NCBI GenBank assembly: GCA_947627175.1
Contig: CANQVA010000019.1
Span: 1-36,810, forward strand
Source: an uncultured Ruminococcus sp.
GTDB taxonomy: Bacteria; Bacillota; Clostridia; Oscillospirales; Ruminococcaceae
DNA length: 36,810 nt
Direction: 5' to 3'
Positions within the stretch are counted from its first letter, which is position 1, and each line of letters starts with the position of its first letter. The translations under genes and the position numbers were made by a program. The notes beneath the pieces are model-generated. The model made no database searches, was not told the origin of the DNA, and saw nothing but the letters and a program-made list of their open reading frames with translations. Of this stretch, positions 8,452 through 16,166 are shown piece by piece.

Positions 8452-9435
8452 ATGAAAAAAATTTATGGAAATGAATTATTGATTTCAACTCTATGCAATA
8501 TGGTAAAAAGCGGACGTACTGCACACACTGTTCTTTTTTACGGTGAAAAAGGTACAGGAAAAAAACTTATGGCAAAATTATATACAAGCCTTTTGCTTTG
8601 TAAAAATCCCATAAACAATATGGCGTGCGGTATATGCAGTTCATGCAGGAATGTTGAAAACGAATCACACCCCGATGTTACTTATGCAGTAACTTCGGGA
8701 AAACTTGGTGGTTATTCAGTCGATACGGCAAGAAAAATATGCAGTGATGCTTTCATAAAGCCGAACAACGACAGCGGACGGAAAATATATATTTTCCGTG
8801 ACTGTCACAATATGGATATACGCACACAGAATACTCTCCTGAAAATTATTGAAGAACCGCCTGACTATGCACATTTTATATTTACCGCAGAATCAAAAAA
8901 CGATTTTCTGCCGACTATAATTTCAAGGTGTGTATGTTTCGGCGTTTCTCCGTGTACGGAAGAAGAAACGGAACTCTCCCTTGCGGAAAGCGGTTTCAGG
9001 GAAACAGACATAAAAAGTGCTGTAAGCTGTTTTCACGGAAATATCGGAATGTGTACGGAATATATAAAAAATGAAGACCTCAGAAAGCAGGTAGATTTGA
9101 CAAAACTGCTTGCTGATAGTATAATTAGAAAAGACGAATATGCACTTAACACTGTTCTTTTCTCGCTCGGCAAAGAAAGAAATGATGTTAAAACCGTACT
9201 TTCCATGCTTGACAAACTCATCAGGGATTCGGCAGTGCTTATTCATGACAAAGAAGCCGAAAATATAGGTTGTTTCCGTGAGGGAGCAATTAAACTGTCT
9301 TATATGATTACATCACGCATTGCAGAAAAAATTCATAGAAGTATCGAAAAGGCATGGAATACAATAGAATGTAATGTAAGCATACCGCTTGCACTTTCGG
9401 CTCTATGTGCGGAAATAACCGAAATCATAATATAA
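8452..9435 (+). CDS. holB: DNA polymerase III subunit delta prime
   Basis: A clamp-loader subunit of the replicative polymerase. The AAA+ Walker A is GEKGTGKK (about residues 27-34). Four cysteines of the clamp-loader zinc module follow in CKN...CGICSSCRN. The sensor/SRC-like stretch appears as TLLKIIEEPP and FTAESKNDFLPTIISRC. It is 327 residues, normal for Firmicutes HolB, with an AAAGGT ribosome site. Its place upstream of ricT matches the Bacillus holB-yaaT order. Confidence 0.92.
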   Translation: MKKIYGNELLISTLCNMVKSGRTAHTVLFYGEKGTGKKLMAKLYTSLLLCKNPINNMACGICSSCRNVENESHPDVTYAVTSGKLGGYSVDTARKICSDAFIKPNNDSGRKIYIFRDCHNMDIRTQNTLLKIIEEPPDYAHFIFTAESKNDFLPTIISRCVCFGVSPCTEEETELSLAESGFRETDIKSAVSCFHGNIGMCTEYIKNEDLRKQVDLTKLLADSIIRKDEYALNTVLFSLGKERNDVKTVLSMLDKLIRDSAVLIHDKEAENIGCFREGAIKLSYMITSRIAEKIHRSIEKAWNTIECNVSIPLALSALCAEITEIII

Positions 9436-9451
9436 AGACCGGAGGATGATT

Positions 9452-10318
9452 ATGAAAGAAATAATAGGAATAAGGTTTAAAAAAGTCGGGAAAATATATT
9501 ATTTTTCACCCGAAGGAATAAAGGCAAAAGTCGGCGACAGGGCTATTGTGGAAACTGTAAACGGAATTGAATGCGGAGAAGTCGCAATTGCAAACAGAAA
9601 AATTGAGGACTATGAAATCGCCTCACCGCTAAGACCTGTTATAAGAATAGCTGATGAAAACGATATGAAAATTGTCGCAAGAAATAATCAGAAAGAAAAA
9701 GATGCTTTCAGAATATGTCAGGAAAAAATAAAGTCACGAAAACTTAAAATGAATCTTGTTGACGTTGAATGCACTTTTGACAACAACAAACTTTTATTCT
9801 ACTTTACCGCTGAAAACCGTGTTGACTTCCGTGAACTTGTAAAAGACCTTGCCTCTATCTTCAGAACACGTATAGAATTAAGACAAATAGGTGTACGTGA
9901 TGAGGCGAAAATACTCGGTGGTCTCGGCATATGCGGACGTGAATTTTGCTGTAAAAGCTATATGGGGGATTTTCAGCCGGTATCAATAAAAATGGCAAAA
10001 GAACAAGGACTTTCACTCAATCCGACAAAAATCTCGGGAACGTGCGGACGACTTATGTGCTGTCTGAAAAACGAACAGAATGCCTATGAAGCACTTCTGA
10101 AAATAACGCCGAAAGTCGGGGCGGTTGTCGTTACTCCGAACGGCGATAAAGGACGTGTTGAAGAGGCTAATATAATTACAGGAAAACTTCATATAAAAAT
10201 CGATAAGTCTGAAATACCTGTAATTTTTGACAGAAGTGAAGTAAAAATTCTTAAAGATGCAGAAATAAAAGTAAACCGTGAAGAAATAAAGGCTCTTAAA
10301 AATCTTGAGGGGAAATGA
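9452..10318 (+). CDS. ricT: PSP1-domain protein RicT (YaaT)
   Basis: About 288 residues with the PSP1 domain. In Bacillus, RicT acts with RicA and RicF in an Fe-S complex that stimulates RNA maturation by RNase Y and the sporulation phosphorelay. The conserved cysteines are visible: GICGREFCCKSYMGDF and GTCGRLMCCLKNEQ. ATG 9452 is chosen because GGAGG at 9441-9445 is 6 bases upstream; ATG 9446 touches the ribosome site. It follows holB by 16 bases. Its stop overlaps the start of queH, so the cluster is probably one transcript. Confidence 0.93.
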   Translation: MKEIIGIRFKKVGKIYYFSPEGIKAKVGDRAIVETVNGIECGEVAIANRKIEDYEIASPLRPVIRIADENDMKIVARNNQKEKDAFRICQEKIKSRKLKMNLVDVECTFDNNKLLFYFTAENRVDFRELVKDLASIFRTRIELRQIGVRDEAKILGGLGICGREFCCKSYMGDFQPVSIKMAKEQGLSLNPTKISGTCGRLMCCLKNEQNAYEALLKITPKVGAVVVTPNGDKGRVEEANIITGKLHIKIDKSEIPVIFDRSEVKILKDAEIKVNREEIKALKNLEGK

Positions 10319-10938
10319 TGGCAAAAATAAATTACGGAAAAATTCTTGATGAAAAGATAGAAGAACTTGAAAAAAGCAGTGAAAAACCGTCGCTTTTACT
10401 GCACGCTTGTTGTGCACCGTGCAGTAGTCATACATTGACTTTTCTCGAAAAATATTTTGATATAACGATTTATTTCTGCAATCCCAACATTTCCCCCGAA
10501 AATGAATTTATATACCGTCTTGAAGAACTGAAAAGACTTGTCCGTGAAATGAATCTTAATACGAATATTATTGAAGAACCTTATGATCCGTCGCCTTTTT
10601 ATGAATTGGCGGAAGGTCTTGAAAAACTGCCCGAAAGAAGTGAACGATGTCGGAAATGTATATCATACCGCCTGCGAATGACAGGGGAAAAGGCGAAACA
10701 GCTCCGATGTGATTATTTTACAACAACTCTGACAATAAGTCCGCACAAAGACTGCACTTTCATAAATGAATGCGGTGCGGAAATTTCGGAAGAATGCGGT
10801 GTGAAATATCTTTTTTCAGATTTCAAGAAACATGACGGATATAAGCATTCAATAGAACTTTCAAAACAATATAATCTGTACAGGCAAAATTACTGCGGAT
10901 GTATCTACAGCAAAATAAATTCAAAGAAAAACGGGTGA
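10318..10938 (+). CDS. queH: Epoxyqueuosine reductase QueH
   Basis: A DUF208 protein that catalyses the last step of queuosine synthesis in tRNA, reducing epoxyqueuosine. It is the non-orthologous alternative to QueG. About 206 residues, normal length. The N-terminal LLHACCAPCSS carries the conserved cysteine pair; RCRKC and the terminal YCGCIYSK supply others thought to bind an Fe-S cluster. TTTLTISPHKD is also characteristic. ATG 10318 is 5 bases after GAGGGG; ATG 10315 is an alternative. It overlaps the ricT stop codon. No other queuosine gene is nearby. Confidence 0.93.
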   Translation: MAKINYGKILDEKIEELEKSSEKPSLLLHACCAPCSSHTLTFLEKYFDITIYFCNPNISPENEFIYRLEELKRLVREMNLNTNIIEEPYDPSPFYELAEGLEKLPERSERCRKCISYRLRMTGEKAKQLRCDYFTTTLTISPHKDCTFINECGAEISEECGVKYLFSDFKKHDGYKHSIELSKQYNLYRQNYCGCIYSKINSKKNG

Positions 10939-10942
10939 TTAT

Positions 10943-11419
10943 ATGGCAAAGGAAATAAAAACAAATGCAATGCGTTTTCTTGACAAAAATAAAATAAACT
11001 ATACATTTCAGACATATCAGTGCGACGAATTTATTGACGGTGTTCATTGTGCCGATGCTCTCGGTCAATCACTTGACGAAACTTTCAAGACACTTGTTGC
11101 ACAGGGAAAGTCGGGAAATTATTATTGTTTCCTGCTCCCCGTCGCACTTGAACTTGATTTGAAAAAAGCGGCGAAAAGTGTTGGCGAAAAATCAGTCACA
11201 CTTATTCATGTAAAAGACATAACAAAAGTAACGGGATATGTGCGTGGCGGATGTACTCCTATAGGCATGAAAAAACAGTTTATTACAGTAATACATAAAA
11301 GTGCCGAAAATCTGCCATTATTTTATATAAGCGGTGGAAGAATCGGAACACAGATACGTCTTTCACCTGCTGAACTCGCAAAATCCATAAATGCAAAGTT
11401 TGAGGATATTATTTTATGA
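10943..11419 (+). CDS. ybaK: Cys-tRNA(Pro) deacylase, YbaK/EbsC family
   Basis: A 158-residue YbaK-type trans-editing protein that hydrolyses cysteine mischarged on tRNA-Pro. Family marks are the small YbaK/ProX fold, LKKAAKSVGEKSV and the conserved GYVRGGCTPIGMKK loop, followed by ISGGRIGTQIRLSP. It lies 4 bases after queH, with a weak ribosome site (GGGTGA). Its TGA stop overlaps the ATG of the next gene (ATGA), indicating coupled translation. Confidence 0.92.
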   Translation: MAKEIKTNAMRFLDKNKINYTFQTYQCDEFIDGVHCADALGQSLDETFKTLVAQGKSGNYYCFLLPVALELDLKKAAKSVGEKSVTLIHVKDITKVTGYVRGGCTPIGMKKQFITVIHKSAENLPLFYISGGRIGTQIRLSPAELAKSINAKFEDIIL

Positions 11420-11982
11420 ACAAGAAAATTACAAGTATTATTTCAGGCATAATAATATTATTAGCTGCAATTGCAACTGTATTTTTTAATATAAGTGAAG
11501 AATCTGATGAATTTTCAACAAGTGAGAGTTCAATTGTTGAAAACTCCGTTTCAGAAATAAAAATTGAAACAGAAACAGAAATTGAAACAGTTCCCTTAAC
11601 CGAATCGGAAATGACTACAGAAAACATCACAGAAAACATTACATACGAAACAATTATTTCCGAAGAAACTACAGACTATTTCACAGACGAAAATAATTAT
11701 GTTGAATATCATTTCCGCAATGAAAAATTACTGAATCAGCACTTTGAAAAACACGGCGGAGAATTTGCGGAAGATTTCGGATATAATAACGCTCAGGAAT
11801 ATGAAAAAGGTGCAAGCGACGTTATAAACAATCCCGATGCACTTTTCAAAACAGAAGCAGAGGACGGCGACGGCATATATTATATAGAACAAACAAACGA
11901 ATTTGTTGTACTTTCAACAGACGGATATATAAGAACATATTTCAGACCGAGCGGAAAAATTGACTATTTTAACAGACAATAA
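11416..11982 (+). CDS. Membrane-anchored protein with toxin-like C-terminal domain
   Basis: 188 residues in three parts. Residues 5-25 form one hydrophobic helix with no lipobox cysteine, so the protein is probably a signal-anchored membrane protein facing outward. Residues 26-95 are a Ser/Thr/Glu-rich, low-complexity linker. Residues 96-188 are a compact domain with EKHGGEFAEDFGY, NAQEYEKGASDVINNP, TNEFVVLSTDGYIRTYFRP and KIDYFN. This ending recalls RNase-type domains (BECR fold) found at the C-termini of polymorphic and phage-encoded toxins; the assignment is from memory of the motif pattern. No obvious immunity gene follows. It is translationally coupled to ybaK. Confidence 0.7.
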   Translation: MNKKITSIISGIIILLAAIATVFFNISEESDEFSTSESSIVENSVSEIKIETETEIETVPLTESEMTTENITENITYETIISEETTDYFTDENNYVEYHFRNEKLLNQHFEKHGGEFAEDFGYNNAQEYEKGASDVINNPDALFKTEAEDGDGIYYIEQTNEFVVLSTDGYIRTYFRPSGKIDYFNRQ

Positions 11983-12077
11983 AAATGTCGGAATATCATA
12001 TTTTATAAAACTTTATGTCAAAATTCACAAATCAGAGAAATATTTTTGTAGGTTTTTACTATCTTTATGAAAAAATA

Positions 12078-12106
12078 TAGACAAATAACGAAAAATAAGG
12101 TATAAT
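12078..12106 (+). promoter_or_regulatory. Promoter of rsmD-coaD operon
   Basis: TAGACA (12078-12083), 17 bases, TATAAT (12101-12106). The predicted start near 12113 gives a leader of about 75 bases before rsmD. Confidence 0.75.
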
Positions 12107-12122
12107 AAATAGTACATAAATC

Positions 12123-12172
12123 CGGCATCCGTATGCCGTAAATGCGGAAAACCGCACTCCTTATCCGTGCGG
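12123..12172 (+). other. Two-hairpin leader of rsmD
   Basis: CGGCAT-CCGT-ATGCCG (12123-12138) and CCGCAC-9-GTGCGG (12152-12172) are two perfect 6-bp stems in the short leader, much more GC-rich than the surroundings. The second ends just before the GGAG ribosome site, so it could influence translation. The same stretch could instead encode an N-terminal extension from ATG 12142, which is less likely. Confidence 0.4.
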
Positions 12173-12186
12173 CTGCGGAGCGTATG

Positions 12187-12738
12187 ATGAGAGTTATTAC
12201 AGGTACTGCAAGGGGTAGACGGCTTAATGCCCCCGAAGGTCTTGACGTAAGACCTACAACAGATAAAGTAAAAGAAGCCATTTTCTCAGCTATTCAATTT
12301 GAAATTGAAAACGCTTATGTGCTTGACCTTTTCGCAGGAAGCGGTCAAATGGGAATAGAAGCAATAAGCAGAGGTGCATCAAGGGCTGTTTTTGTGGACA
12401 ATTCGCAGAAAGCCATACGATGTATAAATGAAAATATCCGTAATGTTAAATTTGAAAGACAGTCCGAAGTCATAAACCGTGACAGCTATGACTATATAAA
12501 TCTAACAAGAAATATGTTTGACATAATTATTCTTGACCCGCCTTACCGTCATAGCCATATCGACAATATTCTGCCATTTGCAGCAAAAAAACTCAAAGAT
12601 GACGGACTTGTCATATGTGAATATGAATCAGAAGCGGGAGAGCCCTCCGCCCCTGAAGGTCTTACACTCAGAAAAACTTACCGTTACGGAAAAATCAACG
12701 TTTCTGTGTTTTGCAGAAAAGTTCCGGAGGTGACATAA
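12187..12738 (+). CDS. rsmD: 16S rRNA (guanine966-N2)-methyltransferase
   Basis: 183 residues. It methylates G966 of 16S rRNA using S-adenosylmethionine. The start MRVITGTARGRRL is the conserved RsmD N-terminus, followed by RPTTDKVKEAIF. SAM motif I is VLDLFAGSGQMGIEA, and the catalytic N6/N2-methylase motif is DIIILDPPY. ATG 12187 has GGAG 6 bases upstream; the ATGs at 12142 and 12184 are less well placed. It is followed by coaD at one base, the classic rsmD-coaD pair. Confidence 0.94.
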   Translation: MRVITGTARGRRLNAPEGLDVRPTTDKVKEAIFSAIQFEIENAYVLDLFAGSGQMGIEAISRGASRAVFVDNSQKAIRCINENIRNVKFERQSEVINRDSYDYINLTRNMFDIIILDPPYRHSHIDNILPFAAKKLKDDGLVICEYESEAGEPSAPEGLTLRKTYRYGKINVSVFCRKVPEVT

Positions 12739-12739
12739 A

Positions 12740-13231
12740 ATGAGAAGAATAGCAGTATGTCCCGGAAGTTTTGACCCCGTTACACTCGGTCATCTTGATA
12801 TAATTACAAGAGCCTCAAAACTCTTTGACAAAGTAATTGTACTGATTTCACGCAATGCCGGAAAATCCAAACCAAGCTTTACCGCAACTGAAAGAATGCT
12901 TATGATAGAATCAGTTACGCATAACATAGATAATGTCGTTATTGATATACTCGACGGACTTCTTGCCGATTACGTTAGAAACGTCGGTGCTATTGCAATT
13001 GTAAAAGGACTGCGTGCTGTGAGTGACTTTGAATATGAATTTCAGATGGCTCTTGCTAACAAAAAGCTTTATGCAGGTGCAGAAACAGTATTCCTTACAA
13101 CTTCTGCCGAAAATATGTACCTCAGTTCAAGCGTTGTAAAGCAAATCGCTTATTTCGGCGGTGACATCAGCCATTTTGTGCCCGAAAGTATTCTTGATAA
13201 TATACAACAAAGACTTATTAAAGAAAGGTAG
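12740..13231 (+). CDS. coaD: Phosphopantetheine adenylyltransferase
   Basis: 163 residues; transfers AMP from ATP to 4'-phosphopantetheine in coenzyme A synthesis. The nucleotidyltransferase motif appears as CPGSFDPVTLGHLDII (residues 6-21). The C-terminal part has KGLRAVSDFEYEFQMA and YLSSSVVKQIA, both characteristic. A strong GGAGG lies in the end of rsmD. It is co-transcribed with rsmD and the downstream coiled-coil gene. Confidence 0.96.
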   Translation: MRRIAVCPGSFDPVTLGHLDIITRASKLFDKVIVLISRNAGKSKPSFTATERMLMIESVTHNIDNVVIDILDGLLADYVRNVGAIAIVKGLRAVSDFEYEFQMALANKKLYAGAETVFLTTSAENMYLSSSVVKQIAYFGGDISHFVPESILDNIQQRLIKER

Positions 13232-13236
13232 ATTTT

Positions 13237-13734
13237 ATGAATATTGAAGAAATCCTTGATGAAATAGATGAAGTGCTTGATAACGCAACATCTGTTCCAT
13301 TTGTTCAGCATAAAAAAATTATAGACGGCGAACGTTTGAGAGAACTTGTAAACGATGTCCGTCTGAATATGCCGCAGGAACTTAAAGAAGCTAAAAAAAT
13401 TGAGGGCGAAAGCCAGCGTATTCTCAGTGCCGCAAAGGCAAACGCAGAAGATATTATCCGCAGAGCAGAAGAAAGAGCGGCACAGATTGTTTCAAAAGAG
13501 GCAATAGTCGTTGAAGCAAGGAAAAAAGCTGTTGATATGATTACAAAGGCTCAAAATGCATCAAAGAATATTCAGCAGAATGCCGCCTTGTCAATTGCTA
13601 AAATGCTTAATGAAGCCGAAAATCACTACACAAGAAATCTCCAAAATATAAAAACCGTAAAGTCAAGAATTAGTGATACACTTAAAGTATCTATGAACTT
13701 TAACAACATGAATAACAATGACAACAATAAATAA
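13237..13734 (+). CDS. Coiled-coil protein, ATP synthase B/DivIVA-like
   Basis: 165 residues, almost wholly charged helix. The N-terminus (IEEILDEIDEVLDNA) is followed by a long Ala/Glu/Lys coiled coil (ILSAAKANAEDIIRRAEERAA) resembling ATP synthase subunit B or DivIVA-like proteins. It ends in an Asn-rich tail. Proteins of this kind often follow coaD in Clostridia (from memory). It begins 5 bases after coaD, and a strong terminator follows. The function is unknown; a role in cell division or envelope organisation is conceivable but not shown. Confidence 0.8.
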   Translation: MNIEEILDEIDEVLDNATSVPFVQHKKIIDGERLRELVNDVRLNMPQELKEAKKIEGESQRILSAAKANAEDIIRRAEERAAQIVSKEAIVVEARKKAVDMITKAQNASKNIQQNAALSIAKMLNEAENHYTRNLQNIKTVKSRISDTLKVSMNFNNMNNNDNNK

Positions 13735-13738
13735 AAAT

Positions 13739-13767
13739 AACGGTACTCTTTATGAGTACCGTTTTTT
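13739..13767. terminator. Bidirectional terminator
   Basis: CGGTACTC-TTTAT-GAGTACCG followed by TTTTTT on the plus strand and preceded by an A-rich run. It is well suited to end both the coaD operon (plus) and the tail-like genes (minus), which converge here. Confidence 0.88.
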
Positions 13768-13768
13768 A

Positions 13769-14167
13769 TTATATTTTGGTATATTTCACACTGAAAACTT
13801 TCTGTTCATTGCAGTAAGCACTTGTTATATATTCGCTGTTGAAATAAAGTTCGCTGATATGTTCGTCCACAAAATAAAGAGATGAATACGTCTGAAGTCC
13901 CACACCGATTATTTCCGGTATAAAGGGATAGCCGTTATTAAATTCCTCTCCGATACACATCATAAAACCGTGCGGATATGGAATTTTCATATCAGTATGC
14001 GGAATTTCTTTCATGCAAGGTAAAGACGGATAACCGCCGTTCATATCATTACCGACAGAAAAATAACTCCTGTTATATGGTTTTTTCATATCAGTATTGG
14101 GAATATCCTGCAATTCAGATATACAAGGATAACCACTGTTTCTGCCGTCCAGTATATAAAAACTCAT
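13769..14167 (-). CDS. Phage-tail-associated repeat protein (GYP repeats)
   Basis: 132 residues containing three related units built on a [S/G/N]GYP core: NSGYPCI, NGGYPSL and NNGYPFI. Each of the first two is followed by an IP[NH]TDMK segment. Such GYP repeats are seen in minor structural proteins near phage tail-fibre genes (from memory). The C-terminal third is unrelated to the repeats and unrecognised. The ATG overlaps the stop of the upstream gene (ATGA), so it is translationally coupled as the last member of a three-gene unit. No membrane segment or signal peptide is present. Confidence 0.65.
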   Translation of the reverse strand: MSFYILDGRNSGYPCISELQDIPNTDMKKPYNRSYFSVGNDMNGGYPSLPCMKEIPHTDMKIPYPHGFMMCIGEEFNNGYPFIPEIIGVGLQTYSSLYFVDEHISELYFNSEYITSAYCNEQKVFSVKYTKI

Positions 14168-15138
14168 TCTTCCGCCCCCAGACAGTCAAAATAAACAGAA
14201 CGAAGATAATCAACATCTTTACATTGTGCAGTTGTAAGCGATAAAACATTTTTTGCATTGTTAGAACTGCTTGAAGAATCAGCTTCAATTTTAGCATTTG
14301 GAAAATTTTTTTTAAGTACTTCATAATCATAAAAACATGGTGTTCCGATATGCCCTTTCCAGTGAATAGTTGAAACGTTTGAAAACGGTTCACAAACTGT
14401 ATAAAATCTGCTGAAATTGCTGTCACTTGACGACATACTGAAACTGAATGACATTTCGCTTTTACGCCTTTCAATTGTCCAAAACATATATGAATCGGAA
14501 ATTGTAACGCCTGACAAAATTGCATTATAAGAATCATCTGTAGTTGAAAAGTCAATAGTACTTAATTCTGCCCTTATCTGCGTATGGCGTATTATATCAC
14601 CCGAAAAAAGCGGACGTGTTTTTGTGAAATCTACCTGTACAGAAAATGTACAGTAATCAGTTTCCATAGAAATATTTGTATCGTGAATAAGACAATTTCT
14701 TGAACCGTTTGCATTTTTTGACTCCGCCGTGTACGCTGCTTCATTTATAGTAAATGAACAATATTCAAGCGACAGATTATACTTTTTACTTTCCTGTGAG
14801 GCGAAAAGAAAAACATCTTTTCCTATCAGACGGATATTTTCCAATACAAGATTATCAATAGAAATCGTGCTGTTTTCGTTGTCATTCATAATTATAAACA
14901 TATTTGTCGAACTGTCGGGAATGTTATAATTTACATTGCGTATCATATGACCGTTTCCACTGAATTTAAGACATTTTAACGGTATCGGTTCAAACTTTTC
15001 AGCATACTTTGTAAGACTTAAATCTATATCAGTACCAAGACTGAAATAAACGTCGTCCCCTCCTGTTTCCCCCATGGAATAGAGGTCATCAACGTTAGTA
15101 ATAACATATGGATTTTCAAGTGTTCCTGTTCCTGTCAT
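14164..15138 (-). CDS. Beta-helix/GLUG-like protein, tail-fibre-like
   Basis: 324 residues. The N-terminus (GTGTLENPYVITNVDDLYSMG) has the opening of proteins with GLUG or pectate-lyase-like beta-helix folds. DIDLS, FSGNGHMIRNV and repeated short beta-strand stretches fit this reading. Such domains are common in phage tail fibres and adhesins that bind surface glycans. No signal peptide is visible. It sits between the BppU-like and GYP-repeat genes with a good AAAGGAG site, which supports a tail-tip or receptor-binding role. Identification by fold impression only. Confidence 0.6.
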   Translation of the reverse strand: MTGTGTLENPYVITNVDDLYSMGETGGDDVYFSLGTDIDLSLTKYAEKFEPIPLKCLKFSGNGHMIRNVNYNIPDSSTNMFIIMNDNENSTISIDNLVLENIRLIGKDVFLFASQESKKYNLSLEYCSFTINEAAYTAESKNANGSRNCLIHDTNISMETDYCTFSVQVDFTKTRPLFSGDIIRHTQIRAELSTIDFSTTDDSYNAILSGVTISDSYMFWTIERRKSEMSFSFSMSSSDSNFSRFYTVCEPFSNVSTIHWKGHIGTPCFYDYEVLKKNFPNAKIEADSSSSSNNAKNVLSLTTAQCKDVDYLRSVYFDCLGAEE

Positions 15139-15139
15139 A

Positions 15140-15763
15140 TTATTTCTCCTTTATAATAACGTAAAGTGAATTTTTCTTGTGTTCTGATGAATCATACTCT
15201 TTCTGCGTCACGGCAATTACTTCCGGGCGTGCAAGGTAAACGGCAGTATCCGCTTCCATATTGTCCAAACGTCTGCTGACATCATCAATATTGAAACTGT
15301 CTATTTTTTCCTGAATAGCCCGAAGTCCTTCTTCTGTAGCATACGTTATATTTCCGACAGTCTGTTCAAACGTTTCAGGAAGAGAACCGTTTTTTCCGTT
15401 CGTTGATGGATTTACATAAACAGCAGGCATATTATATTTTACTACAATATGGGCTTCGCCGTCTTTCATATAGTAAGCTCTCAGTTCAAGCTGAAGTTTT
15501 CCCGAATTGACGGTAAAATCTCCCGAAACTTTCCATTTAATACGAACTTTGTCTACCGTTGCTCTCCTTTCGCCTATAACCTGATTCACTTCCCAGCCGT
15601 CCTCAGTGAGACCGGTCATTAAAAAACTATATTCATTCATATCAGTATCATTATAGAATCTGTCTATAATAATATCAATTGTATCGGCGAAACGTTCGCC
15701 CTGCGTAAAAAGATTTCCGAATGAATAAGTAGGAATATTTTTTCCGTTTGCAAAAACTTCCAT
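15140..15763 (-). CDS. Baseplate upper-protein-like (BppU) protein
   Basis: 207 residues. The N-terminal half contains a beta-rich segment (FADTIDIIIDRFYND, FLMTGLTEDGWEV, KVRIKWKVSGDFTVNSGKLQLELRA) like the N-terminal domain of phage baseplate BppU proteins. The second half is a short linker and coiled coil (IDDVSRRLDNMEAD). It ends with the VTQKEYDSSEHKKNSLYVI pattern often found in tail proteins. ATG 15763 has AAGGAG 7 bases upstream; GTG 15772 abuts it. First of a three-gene cassette with no head, terminase, tape-measure or lysis gene nearby. Confidence 0.65.
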   Translation of the reverse strand: MEVFANGKNIPTYSFGNLFTQGERFADTIDIIIDRFYNDTDMNEYSFLMTGLTEDGWEVNQVIGERRATVDKVRIKWKVSGDFTVNSGKLQLELRAYYMKDGEAHIVVKYNMPAVYVNPSTNGKNGSLPETFEQTVGNITYATEEGLRAIQEKIDSFNIDDVSRRLDNMEADTAVYLARPEVIAVTQKEYDSSEHKKNSLYVIIKEK

Positions 15764-15822
15764 TTTATGCACTCCTTAACAATAATATTGAGAAGTTCCG
15801 CAGTACCCCTCTGTAATAGGGC

Positions 15823-15863
15823 AAAAAAACAGCCTTATTCAACGGAAAACCATTGAACAAGGC
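15823..15863 (-). terminator. Terminator inside the leader of the tail-like genes
   Basis: On the minus strand, GCCTTGTTCAA-10-TTGAATAAGGC forms an 11-bp stem with one mismatch, followed by TG and seven Ts. It lies between the promoter at 16017-16045 and the first gene, so it would end most transcripts early unless overridden. Confidence 0.7.
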
Positions 15864-16016
15864 GAAAAATTAACAAAAAGTTCAAAAAAGATCATAGGAA
15901 AATTTTATGAAAAAAAGAGTTGGAACAAGCATTTTAAAAAAAAGATATATTTACAATAAGTTAAAATAAAATTGTTTACATTCTCTTAATTTGAATAACT
16001 TTTTATCACAAATAAT

Positions 16017-16045
16017 ATTATATCAAAAAAATCCTGATTTGTCAA
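16017..16045 (-). promoter_or_regulatory. Promoter of the tail-like genes
   Basis: TTGACA, 17 bases, TATAAT on the minus strand, a full consensus match. The predicted start is near 16010, leaving a leader of about 245 bases. The 394-bp gap 15773-16166 therefore holds this promoter, an AT-rich leader, the leader terminator and the terminator of the upstream operon; no gene is seen. Confidence 0.82.
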
Positions 16046-16120
16046 TAGAAAATAGCAAGATTTTCAGAAAAATTAAAAAATATCATAAAAAATAATATTC
16101 TTTCCGTTTCGGATTTATGC

Positions 16121-16159
16121 AAAAATACGGGACTGCCGTTAAACATTCAACAGCAGTCC
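16121..16159 (-). terminator. Terminator of the TPR gene operon
   Basis: On the minus strand, GGACTGCTGTT-8-AACGGCAGTCC is an 11-bp stem with one mismatch, followed by CGTATTTTT. It lies 8 bases past the stop of the TPR-like gene. Confidence 0.78.
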
Positions 16160-16166
16160 ATATATT

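Noticed and set aside
13769-15772. Diversity-generating retroelement targeting the tail-like genes.
   Set aside because: No reverse transcriptase, no template/variable repeat pair and no A-biased repeat were seen.
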